Positions 7,100 to 14,169 are shown, counted from the stretch's first letter. The stretch: 15,371 nt of DNA from Acholeplasmatales bacterium (GCA_016282815.1 JAEELU010000019.1:1-15371), one strand, 5' to 3'. The notes: generated by a model not told the origin, from the letters alone. Numbers and translations are program-made.

Positions 7100-7725
7100 T
7101 AAGTGAACAAGAAAAAAGAAATACACTTAATAAGATGTCTGACTTGGAATATGCCAAGAACGACGTTGAAATGATGCGTTATAGAGCTAATGGTTTATCT
7201 CATAAGCTTGCTTTACTTGCCATGGTATTTAGTATCTTTGGTGCATTCGTATGCCTAAATTCTATTAAAGCTGGTGATGTTAACGTATTAATTATCGTTA
7301 TGATTAATATCGTTATATTACTTGGTGGTTTCTTAGCTGCTGAAAGATCTAAGACATATTCATACAAGGGCTCAATTGCCTTAGTAGTATTTGGTGGAAT
7401 ATGTGTTGCTCGTATGTTCTATGTTCCAATTATTCTATTAACAAATTATGCAACATACACAAGTTTATTCGGTAAGGAAGGCTTAACTGAGGCTGAACAA
7501 AAGGCATTAACAAATGCAACAGCACAATTAGGTGAAACTATTACTTATAAGGATTCAGGTGCACAAGCAGTTGCATTCTTACCAAGTGATGGTACATTTA
7601 GAGGTGTATTTGCTATGGTATTATTTGCTTTAGCTGGTGCTGCATTTATAGTTGCCGGTGTTATAGGTATTTTAAGATCTATAAAGCTATCAACTTATCT
7701 TGATAGTATTAAAGAAAAAGACTAG
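7096..7725 (+). CDS. Unknown four-helix membrane protein, coupled to the preceding gene
   Basis: A 209-aa protein that I do not recognise. A charged cytoplasmic N-terminal helix of about 35 residues precedes TM1 (37-57), TM2 (63-82) and TM3 (92-115). An extracytoplasmic loop of about 50 residues (116-168) and TM4 (170-194) follow, with a short charged tail. Its ATG overlaps the stop of the previous gene (ATGA), and its own TAG stop is embedded in the AGGAGG of the ATPase gene, so translation of the three genes is tightly linked. The topology resembles its neighbours in number of helices only; no shared motif is obvious by eye. Function unknown; association with the transporter is inferred from position. 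Confidence 0.78.
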   Translation: MISEQEKRNTLNKMSDLEYAKNDVEMMRYRANGLSHKLALLAMVFSIFGAFVCLNSIKAGDVNVLIIVMINIVILLGGFLAAERSKTYSYKGSIALVVFGGICVARMFYVPIILLTNYATYTSLFGKEGLTEAEQKALTNATAQLGETITYKDSGAQAVAFLPSDGTFRGVFAMVLFALAGAAFIVAGVIGILRSIKLSTYLDSIKEKD

Positions 7726-7737
7726 GAGGTTGAATAA

Positions 7738-8841
7738 ATGTCTGCTGATGTAATTTTAAAGGATGTCAATAAGGTTTATCCTAATGGCTTCCATGCAGTT
7801 TATGATTTTAATATTGAAATCCAAAAAGGCGAATTCATCGTTTTGGCTGGACCTTCTGGTTGTGGTAAATCAACTACATTAAGAATGATTGCTGGTCTTG
7901 AGGAAATATCATCAGGTGATTTAATTATTAACGGTAAAAAGGTTAATAATGTTGCACCTAAGGATAGAGATATCGCTATGGTATTCCAGAACTATGCGCT
8001 ATATGCACATATGACTGTATATCATAACATGGCATTCTCATTAACAATCCGTAAGGTAGATCCAGTAGAGATCCATGCAAGAGTTATGAAGGCTGCTGAG
8101 GTATTAGGACTTGTTCCATACCTAAATAGAAAGCCAAAACAATTATCAGGTGGTCAAAGACAAAGAGTTGCTGTAGGCCGTGCTATCGTACGTGACCCAG
8201 TAGTATTCTTACTTGACGAGCCACTTTCAAATCTAGATGCTAAGCTACGTGGTACAATGCGTAAGGAATTAATGCAACTTCATGAAAGATTAAATGCTAC
8301 ATTCGTATATGTAACACATGATCAAATTGAGGCATTAACATTAGCAACTAGAATCGTAGTTATGAAGGACGGATACGTTCAACAAATAGCTACACCAAAG
8401 GAAATGTTCGATAATCCAGAAAACCTATTCGTTGCTGGTTTCATTGGAACACCACCAATGAATTTCATGCAAGGTATGATTGATGAGGCTGGTGAATACT
8501 TTGTTCAGGATGGTACTGGACTAAAGTTCAAGCTTACTCATCATCAAGAGGAGATTATTGGAAATTATCTTGGTAAGAAGGTTACTTTAGCTGTAAGAGC
8601 TGAATATATTTATATTGATGACGCACACCTTGCAGAAAATAAGGAATCTCAATTTACTATAAATGTGGATTATACTGAGTACCTGGGTGCTTACAACCTT
8701 ATTTATGGTAATGTTGGTGATGAGGCAATTATTTCTAAGGTTTACAATCGTCAAGAAATTACAGATAAGGAAATCAAAGCTTGCTTTGATATGAACCAAG
8801 TACATTTCTTTGATGTCGAAACTACAAAGAGAATTAGATAG
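7738..8841 (+). CDS. ABC sugar importer ATPase, MsmX/UgpC/MalK type
   Basis: A 367-aa ATPase, the energy subunit of CUT1-type sugar importers. All nucleotide-binding motifs are intact: Walker A GPSGCGKST (38-46), Q-loop Gln84, signature LSGGQ (136-140), Walker B VFLLDE (156-161, catalytic Glu161), D-loop SNLD, and switch His194 in VTHDQ. The C-terminal 125 residues form the regulatory MalK-type OB/TOBE region. It is divergent: the usual VRPE reads VRAE (near 283-286) and the end is short. AGGAGG (7724-7729) overlaps the upstream stop. Many Bacillota use one shared MsmX encoded away from their sugar operons, whereas here an ATPase sits inside the operon, so this system may be dedicated. It should dock on the EAA loops of the two permeases. 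Confidence 0.96.
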   Translation: MSADVILKDVNKVYPNGFHAVYDFNIEIQKGEFIVLAGPSGCGKSTTLRMIAGLEEISSGDLIINGKKVNNVAPKDRDIAMVFQNYALYAHMTVYHNMAFSLTIRKVDPVEIHARVMKAAEVLGLVPYLNRKPKQLSGGQRQRVAVGRAIVRDPVVFLLDEPLSNLDAKLRGTMRKELMQLHERLNATFVYVTHDQIEALTLATRIVVMKDGYVQQIATPKEMFDNPENLFVAGFIGTPPMNFMQGMIDEAGEYFVQDGTGLKFKLTHHQEEIIGNYLGKKVTLAVRAEYIYIDDAHLAENKESQFTINVDYTEYLGAYNLIYGNVGDEAIISKVYNRQEITDKEIKACFDMNQVHFFDVETTKRIR

Positions 8842-8855
8842 GAGGTACAATAGTA

Positions 8856-9521
8856 ATGGATGATCAAAATCGTTATGAGGAAGTACCTCAAAAGGAAAAT
8901 GTATTTGCAAAGGTTTTTAAAACTTTAGGTGGTTATTTAGCTAACGTATTTAAAGATTTTATAACTTCATTTAAGTATAATAATATGAAGCTTGCTGGTA
9001 TCTTGGCTGCAGTTCCTGGATTATTCCTAGGATTCTTCCTACACTGGCATGCTATCGTAGTTAACCAGATTTCATTCGCAACAGGTGAAAAGACTCAGGT
9101 TGTAGCACGTTATATTACTAACGCTCAAGGAGCTCAAGAAGCTGTAATGAAGGAAGTAGACGTGTTATATGGTGTACCATTTGATTTCACAGGCTTAGTA
9201 CTATTCGTATTAATGCTTGCTGGTATCCTTAACATCTTTGGTGCTGTATCAATGTCAAATAAGAAGAACCTTGGTTCTGTTATTACTTGTACAATAACAT
9301 CATCAATCATTGTTATTGCAGGTGCATTATATCTATATGCTCTATTCACTTTCATGGGTGGAGTTAACTCTGGTGCTATTTCAATGAAAAATGAATTCCA
9401 ATTAAATGCTGACTGGATTATATCTATAGCTTCTATAGTTATTTCTATGTTGACATCTATTGCAGGTGTAATACTCGGATTCATTAATTATGATAGAACT
9501 TACGAAAAGGTAGATAGATAA
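8856..9521 (+). CDS. Unknown four-helix membrane protein following the ATPase
   Basis: A 221-aa protein that I do not recognise. A hydrophilic, amphipathic N-terminus of about 43 residues, probably cytoplasmic, precedes TM1 (44-70). An outside loop of about 40 residues, TM2 (111-132), TM3 (139-164), a short loop and TM4 (185-211) follow. This TM1-long loop-TM2-TM3-loop-TM4 layout is like that of the protein encoded at 6272-7099, although I see no clear sequence match. AGGAGG (8840-8845) lies over the ATPase stop codon, 10 nt before ATG. The stop is fused with the next start (TAATG). Function unknown; likely a membrane partner of the importer. Confidence 0.78.
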   Translation: MDDQNRYEEVPQKENVFAKVFKTLGGYLANVFKDFITSFKYNNMKLAGILAAVPGLFLGFFLHWHAIVVNQISFATGEKTQVVARYITNAQGAQEAVMKEVDVLYGVPFDFTGLVLFVLMLAGILNIFGAVSMSNKKNLGSVITCTITSSIIVIAGALYLYALFTFMGGVNSGAISMKNEFQLNADWIISIASIVISMLTSIAGVILGFINYDRTYEKVDR

Positions 9522-10141
9522 TGAAAAAGAAAGCTGATCAAAATAATATAGATGAAATTAATCCATATGAAATTGATAAGCTTTCTAAAATACCTGCGTG
9601 GTTAGTTATTATATTTTTAAAGTATTGGGCAGCTGCGGCTGCCGTTTTCTTTATGGCAATTGGTGGTGTTGATATCGGTGTAGATTTTACTGCATATCAG
9701 GAAACTGGTGACCTACAATATAATTTAGGTATCAGCTTTATGATTATCGTATTAATTGCCTTAGGTATGGCAATATTATCTAATTATGCCATTAAGCAGC
9801 TAGTAATAATGATGCATAATAGAAGACGTAATACTTTTAGATATAATATTATTAACTTCAGGGGTTTTAGTGCATTTTTAGCTTATCTAGTTTATATGTT
9901 TGTTGTTTCTCTAATCCTATATTTCTTTACAGTATATATTGGATATAGAGGATGGGTATTAAATGTTTTTGGTACAACCAATGGATTTGGTATTGAACCA
10001 TTCACATATGGTTTGTGCTTTATAATTGTAGATGGTATATTCGTATCAATTAAGGATTTAATTATTATGATATACCAACGTGTTATTTATTATAAGCAAA
10101 TGAAGGATAACACTCCTATAATTGTAGAAAAAGGAGCGTAA
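9521..10141 (+). CDS. Unknown four-helix membrane protein before the GH28 gene
   Basis: A 206-aa protein that I do not recognise. It has a charged cytoplasmic N-terminus, then an aromatic/Ala-rich TM1 (about 25-52), TM2 (69-92), a basic cytoplasmic loop MMHNRRRNTFR (97-107), TM3 (115-141) and TM4 (160-186), with a basic tail. The start overlaps the previous stop by one base (TAATG) and has only a weak ribosome site inside the preceding gene, so it probably depends on translational coupling. It is the last of the unknown membrane genes. The GH28 gene begins three bases after its stop, and its 3' end carries that gene's AAGGAG. Confidence 0.77.
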   Translation: MKKKADQNNIDEINPYEIDKLSKIPAWLVIIFLKYWAAAAAVFFMAIGGVDIGVDFTAYQETGDLQYNLGISFMIIVLIALGMAILSNYAIKQLVIMMHNRRRNTFRYNIINFRGFSAFLAYLVYMFVVSLILYFFTVYIGYRGWVLNVFGTTNGFGIEPFTYGLCFIIVDGIFVSIKDLIIMIYQRVIYYKQMKDNTPIIVEKGA

Positions 10142-10144
10142 TTT

Positions 10145-11692
10145 ATGGAATTTAAGGTAATTTTAGTTACATCTAGAAGTATGACATTAGAATTAGTAAA
10201 TGATTCTATTGTTGAAACTGAACCATATAAATTATTTGTAAATGATAATTTATATTTGGAGGGGAATAAGAACGTAGTTTCTATTTTTAATCTTGAGCAA
10301 GCCACAAAATACAAAATTGAGCTAGTTCAAAATGGTGTATCTTACACTGAATATGTAGAAACTAAAGCTGAATATGTTGCTTTAAATGTTAAGCTATTTG
10401 GGGCAAAGGGAGATGGTAAGACATTAGATACTAATGCCTTACAGGCTGCAATACTTGCCTGCCCTGATAATGGTAGAGTATATATTCCAGAGGGTGATTA
10501 TTTAACAGGTCCATTATTCCTTAGAAGCAATATTACTATTGAAATTACTAAGGGTGCTAGACTTGTAGGAGATACTGATAGAACTCATTATCCTATATTA
10601 CCTGGTATGGTATATACAGCAGATGAAAAGGATGAATATAATTTGGGATCATGGGAAGGTAATCCACTAGATACCTTCGCAAGTATTATTACTGGTGTTA
10701 ATGTTTCCAATGTTAATATAATTGGTGAGGGTGTTATCGATGGTAATGCTCAAAACGGTGATTGGTGGGTTGATGTTAGAACAAAGAGAATCGCATGGAG
10801 ACCAAGAGGCTTCTTTGTTAATCATTGTAATAACATTACTCTACAGGGTGTTACAGTTACTAATACACCATCATGGAATTTACATCCATATTTCTCAGAG
10901 AATCTAAGATTTATAGATTTAAAGCTTGTAAATCCTAAGAATTCTCCTAATACTGATGGATGTGATCCTGAATCATGTAAGAACGTTGATATCATCGGTG
11001 TTTATTTCTCTGTAGGTGATGACTGTATCGCTATTAAATCTGGTAAGATTTTTATGGGTAGAAAGTATAAGAAGCCTAGTGAGAAATTCAATATCAGAAA
11101 CTGCTCAATGAACTTCGGCCATGGTGCTATCGTACTTGGTAGTGAAATGAGTGGTGGTATCAAGGATATTACTGTTTCACAATGCTTATTTAACCAAACA
11201 GATAGAGGCTTAAGAATTAAAACAAGAAGAGGTAGAGGTAAGGATGCTATCATCGATGGTATTACATTTGAAAATATTAAGATGACAGATGTATTAACTC
11301 CACTTGTAATCAATATGTTCTATTACTGTGATCCTGATGGACATACAGAATATGTATATTCAAAGGAAAAGCTTCCAGTAGATGAAAGAACTCCATATTT
11401 AGGTAAATTCATATTCAAAAATATTGATTGTACTGATGTTAATGTTGCTGCAGGAACATTTTTTGGATTACCTGAGGCTCCAATTAAATCAATAAACATT
11501 GAAAATGTAAACTTCCATTATTCAAAGAACCCTAAGGAGGGTATCCCTGCAATGATGGATGGTCTAAAGCCTATGAAGGGTAAAGGATTAATCTTCTCCT
11601 ATGTAGATAAGGTTAATATCAAAAACGTTAGCTTTGATGGCTTAAATGAGGAAAAATTTGAGTTAAATCAGGTTAATGAATTTAATAATTAA
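10145..11692 (+). CDS. GH28-family polygalacturonase-type glycosidase, predicted cytoplasmic
   Basis: A 515-aa enzyme. Residues 1-75 look like a small beta-sandwich (fibronectin/Ig-like) domain, followed by VKLFGAKGDGKTLDTNALQA (83-102), the usual entry to the right-handed parallel beta-helix. All four GH28 signatures are present: NTDG (269-272), GDDC (291-294), GHG (325-327) and RIK (357-359). They supply the three catalytic Asp and the substrate-binding His, Arg and Lys. Known of the family: hydrolysis of alpha-1,4-galacturonan or rhamnogalacturonan. There is no signal peptide or membrane segment. Inference: it trims oligosaccharides after import, most likely as an exo-acting enzyme, since an N-terminal domain of this kind occurs in exo-polygalacturonases. 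AAGGAG (10131-10136) lies 8 nt before ATG. It is the last gene of the operon. Confidence 0.93.
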   Translation: MEFKVILVTSRSMTLELVNDSIVETEPYKLFVNDNLYLEGNKNVVSIFNLEQATKYKIELVQNGVSYTEYVETKAEYVALNVKLFGAKGDGKTLDTNALQAAILACPDNGRVYIPEGDYLTGPLFLRSNITIEITKGARLVGDTDRTHYPILPGMVYTADEKDEYNLGSWEGNPLDTFASIITGVNVSNVNIIGEGVIDGNAQNGDWWVDVRTKRIAWRPRGFFVNHCNNITLQGVTVTNTPSWNLHPYFSENLRFIDLKLVNPKNSPNTDGCDPESCKNVDIIGVYFSVGDDCIAIKSGKIFMGRKYKKPSEKFNIRNCSMNFGHGAIVLGSEMSGGIKDITVSQCLFNQTDRGLRIKTRRGRGKDAIIDGITFENIKMTDVLTPLVINMFYYCDPDGHTEYVYSKEKLPVDERTPYLGKFIFKNIDCTDVNVAAGTFFGLPEAPIKSINIENVNFHYSKNPKEGIPAMMDGLKPMKGKGLIFSYVDKVNIKNVSFDGLNEEKFELNQVNEFNN

Positions 11693-11705
11693 TTATAACT
11701 GAAAT

Positions 11706-11734
11706 GAGAATCTCTTGATGGGATTCTCTTTTTT
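11706..11734 (+). terminator. Rho-independent terminator of the transport operon
   Basis: GAGAATCTC (11706-11714) pairs with GGGATTCTC (11720-11728) over nine base pairs with one G-U and a TTGAT loop, followed by six T. It lies 13 nt after the GH28 stop. Confidence 0.9.
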
Positions 11735-11841
11735 AATTTTAGAGGAAACAAAGGCACTTAGTAAATGAAATATTAAAGTCAATATAAAAATGAACAATTG
11801 GCCTTCAGAAATGTTGGTTAATGGTCTATACTTTTTCTTTT

Positions 11842-11865
11842 TGTTATAATACTCCTAAGAGTATT
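11842..11865 (+). promoter_or_regulatory. Extended -10 promoter element with a dyad at the transcription start
   Basis: TGTTATAAT (11842-11850) is a perfect -10 with the extended TG; the -35 region (around 11822) is poor. AATACTC (11848-11854) and GAGTATT (11859-11865) form a perfect 7+7 inverted repeat across CTAA, covering the end of the -10 and the expected start point. The only reading frame it could serve is the 14-codon ORF at 11883. The stretch 11735-11841 shows nothing else recognisable. Confidence 0.5.
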
Positions 11866-11882
11866 CACGGAGGTTAATAACA

Positions 11883-11927
11883 ATGAGAAAAGACATATAT
11901 GAGAGGATGAAAATAATGTTATATTGA
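11883..11927 (+). pseudogene. 14-codon ORF with a good ribosome site, possible gene remnant or leader peptide
   Basis: It reads MRKDIYERMKIMLY then TGA. GGAGG (11869-11873) lies 9 nt before the ATG and a good -10 lies upstream, so the start signals look like those of a real gene while the body is missing. The basic, amphipathic sequence resembles the first residues of some transposases (IS21 IstA-like) and HTH proteins, but 14 residues are too few to decide. A 10-bp repeat AGAATCTCTT lies just after it (11928-11937) and also in the operon terminator (11707-11716), which may mark a rearrangement. A small leader peptide is the alternative. Confidence 0.3.
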
Positions 11928-11955
11928 AGAATCTCTTTTTTAAATGCACTATCCA

Positions 11956-12007
11956 AACTTGTTGGTGACACATGACACTTAAATAATTATTGAACTTGTT
12001 GGTGACA
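11956..12007. repeat. Two 15-bp direct repeats, probable operator of the HTH-DUF3990 gene
   Basis: AACTTGTTGGTGACA occurs exactly at 11956-11970 and 11993-12007, 37 bp apart. Each copy leads into a near-palindrome of the form GTGACA-2 bases-TGnnAC (11965-11978 and 12002-12015). The second copy lies between the -35 and -10 boxes and its near-palindrome runs into the -10; the first lies just upstream of the promoter. Inference: the HTH domain of the following gene binds these sites and represses its own operon. Confidence 0.7.
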
Positions 12008-12018
12008 TGTGTTACAAT
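11990..12018 (+). promoter_or_regulatory. Promoter of the HTH-DUF3990/GNAT-like operon
   Basis: TTGAAC (11990-11995) and TACAAT (12013-12018) are 17 bp apart. The start is expected near 12025, leaving a leader of only about 18 nt that contains the ribosome site AAAGAGAGTGAT (12027-12038 region). The second direct repeat fills the spacer. Confidence 0.7.
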
Positions 12019-12042
12019 ATAGTTGAAAGAGAGTGATGCTTT

Positions 12043-12894
12043 ATGAAATATAAAATTAATGAGGATTTAAAACTTGTCCGAGAAATGATTAATATATCTC
12101 AAGAGGAACTAGCAAATAATATTGGCGTTCAAAAAAGAACTATTATAAGAATAGAGACTGGCGAAAATTATCCGTCAGAAGATACTTTGGAAAAGTTTTA
12201 TAATTTTGCTTATAAAAAAGGAATAAAACTAAATAGTATAAAAGAAATGCTATACAAAGAAGAAAATCCTAGTTATAAGATAATATTTCATGGCGCTAGA
12301 AATACAATTGAAGGAAATATTTCTCCATTTTATGGTAGAGAAAACAATGATTTTGGAATGGGCTTTTATTGTGGTGAGACAAGTGAACAGGCTTCGTCTT
12401 TTATTTCAAGATTTCCTAATTCATCTATTTATATGATTAAATTTAATGATAATGATTTAAAAAAAGTTGATTTTGATGTAAATCAAGAATGGATGTTAGC
12501 TATTGCCTATTTTCGTGGTACACTTAATGAATATGAAAAGCATCCACTTATAAAAAAGATAGTTGATAAAGTTAAAAATGCTGATTATATCTATGCTCCA
12601 ATAGCCGATAATAGAATGTATCGTATAATTGAGCAATTTATTGATGGCTTTATTACTGATGAACAATGTAAACATTGTTTAGCTGCTACAAATCTTGGTA
12701 AACAATTTGTTTTTTTAACTGAGAAGTCAACATCAAACTTAGAAATAATTGAAAGATGCTATCTTTCTACTGCTGAAAGAGACTATTATCACCAAATAAA
12801 ACAGGCTGATATTAATGATTCTGACAATAAAGTTAAATTAGCAATGATTAAATATAAGAATCAAGGAAAATATATTGAGGAGATACTAGGATGA
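12043..12894 (+). CDS. XRE-type HTH fused to a DUF3990 domain (candidate toxin-like or effector protein)
   Basis: A 283-aa protein. Residues 9-66 are an XRE/Cro helix-turn-helix (LVREMINISQEELANNIGV, RTIIRIETGENYPS). From about 78 onward it matches the DUF3990 pattern as I remember it: FHGARN (His83-Gly84), NDFGMGFYCGET (102-113), PIADNRMYRIIEQFIDGFIT (186-205) and QFVFLTEK (221-228). Known, from memory: DUF3990 proteins occur in toxin-antitoxin-like loci, and the HG...DFGxGFY arrangement resembles ADP-ribosyltransferase folds. Enzymatic activity here is inference. The HTH probably binds the direct repeats over its own promoter. It overlaps the next gene by 4 bp (ATGA), which implies a stoichiometric partner. 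Lys is mostly AAA, unlike the AAG-rich flanking genes, which suggests separate ancestry. Confidence 0.85.
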   Translation: MKYKINEDLKLVREMINISQEELANNIGVQKRTIIRIETGENYPSEDTLEKFYNFAYKKGIKLNSIKEMLYKEENPSYKIIFHGARNTIEGNISPFYGRENNDFGMGFYCGETSEQASSFISRFPNSSIYMIKFNDNDLKKVDFDVNQEWMLAIAYFRGTLNEYEKHPLIKKIVDKVKNADYIYAPIADNRMYRIIEQFIDGFITDEQCKHCLAATNLGKQFVFLTEKSTSNLEIIERCYLSTAERDYYHQIKQADINDSDNKVKLAMIKYKNQGKYIEEILG

Positions 12895-13934
12895 GAAATA
12901 TAGATAAAGAAGGAAAAAGACTATGCGATATTCAAGCTGATTTATTTGAAAAATCTGTTTCTGTTCTAGAAATGAGTTCTGAGGTTTTTGTTAGAAGATT
13001 TATGAACTCTAAAATTGCTATTGAATTGGATAACAAAGCTTTTTTAGATGACAGCAAGACAATTAATGATATTTTTAAAGAATTAGACTTACAATACGGT
13101 AAGACTACATATGGGTCTTTAAAGTACAATAAAGATATAATGTATTGGGCTGGTTATTTGTATAGATACTTTTGCTATACATATGATTTATCTTCAAAAC
13201 AGGCTTATAAATCTTTACCTTTAAAATATGTTGCTTCTACATTTGTTTCATATCATTCGTTAGATGTTTCTCAAGCTATTGAAAGATTGCTTGAATCTAA
13301 AAATATTTCTTTTAAAGAAGAAGACGTTTTAAGAAAAGGTGTGGATATTCTTAGAGTGATAAAAAATGTTGAAGATCCTTATGTGAAATTTCCTATTTTA
13401 GGTAATGAAAGATTCTTGCTTCGAAAAGTAGAAGATGGTGATGCAAAAGATTTGTTAAGCGTTTATTCTGATAAAGAGTCAGTTAAATTTTTTAATTGTG
13501 ATAATTGTAATGGTGATGATTTTAATTACACAACAATTGAACGCATGAAAAAAGCTATAAGCTTTTGGAAGTATTCATATGAAAACAGATTATTTGTAAG
13601 ATGGTCAATAGTTGATAAAACAAATGGGCTAGTTGTTGGTACTATAGAACAATTTCATCGAGATTCTAATGATTACTTTACTAATTGTTCATTACTAAGA
13701 CTAGATTTAAAAAGTGATTATGAAAAGAAAGATATCATTGTTAATGTTTTAAAATTAATAATTCCATCATCTTATAATTTGTTTAGTTGTGAGAAAATTG
13801 TAACAAAATCATTTGAAGATGATATCGAAAGAGAAAATGCTTTTTATGAATTGGGTTTTAAGAATCCAAACAAGACTCTTATAGGCCATAATGGAGAAAA
13901 ATATTATAATTACTACGAATTATTAAAAAAATAA
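12891..13934 (+). CDS. Partner protein: unrecognised N-terminal domain plus GNAT-like C-terminal domain
   Basis: A 347-aa soluble protein. Residues 1-135 form an unrecognised, mostly helical domain with SSEVFVRRFMNS (29-40) and YWAGYLYRYFCYTYDLSSKQ (85-104). Similar sequences, as I remember them, stand next to DUF3990 genes. Residues 172-347 look like a RimL-type N-acetyltransferase: FLLRKVEDGDAKDLL at the start, the core strand LVVGTIEQF (247-255) and ENAFYELGF (315-323). The acetyl-CoA loop, usually Q/RxxGxG/A, is absent: the region after strand 4 reads LDLKSDYEKKD (271-281). Catalysis is therefore doubtful, and the domain may serve binding. ATGA overlap with the HTH-DUF3990 gene supports one functional pair; an antitoxin or neutralising role is plausible but unproven. 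Confidence 0.8.
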   Translation: MRNIDKEGKRLCDIQADLFEKSVSVLEMSSEVFVRRFMNSKIAIELDNKAFLDDSKTINDIFKELDLQYGKTTYGSLKYNKDIMYWAGYLYRYFCYTYDLSSKQAYKSLPLKYVASTFVSYHSLDVSQAIERLLESKNISFKEEDVLRKGVDILRVIKNVEDPYVKFPILGNERFLLRKVEDGDAKDLLSVYSDKESVKFFNCDNCNGDDFNYTTIERMKKAISFWKYSYENRLFVRWSIVDKTNGLVVGTIEQFHRDSNDYFTNCSLLRLDLKSDYEKKDIIVNVLKLIIPSSYNLFSCEKIVTKSFEDDIERENAFYELGFKNPNKTLIGHNGEKYYNYYELLKK

Positions 13935-14025
13935 TGATCTGTTTTCTAAAAAATGTGGGTTTGATATTTCAATCAACCGTCGAGATGGTATGCTCGTTAT
14001 CTTTAGGAGAGATTTACCAAAGTAA
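13927..14025 (+). pseudogene. Stranded C-terminal reading-frame fragment after the GNAT-like gene
   Basis: Directly after the GNAT-like stop, a different frame (+1 relative to that gene's codons) is open for 32 codons and ends in TAA. It reads CGFDISINRRDGMLVIFRRD (13954-14013) followed by LPK and the stop. It has no usable start, and its Arg/Gly-rich sequence with CGT, CGA and AGG codons is unlike the surrounding AT-rich spacer. It may be the tail of a lost gene left by recombination, or chance. I do not recognise the protein. Confidence 0.3.
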
Positions 14026-14140
14026 TAAATAATTATATTTTCTATAATCAGGTTTAAATTAATGATATATGATATAAATGTTATAGTTTTTTGCAACTCT
14101 TATTATTGCTATATTATTAATTAGTAAATGATAAAGCATG

Positions 14141-14169
14141 TTGTTTTTTAATTATATATGTTCTATATT
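14141..14169 (+). promoter_or_regulatory. Probable promoter of the DUF2130-type gene
   Basis: TTGTTT (14141-14146) and TATATT (14164-14169) are 17 bp apart, 45 bp before the ATG. The spacer before it (14026-14140) is AT-rich with no clear terminator for the preceding pair and no other feature that I can support. Confidence 0.5.

Noticed and set aside
13935..14140. Terminator for the HTH-DUF3990/GNAT-like operon
   Set aside because: The only hairpin seen (around 13958-13978) is weak, lies in the stranded frame and has no T run after it.
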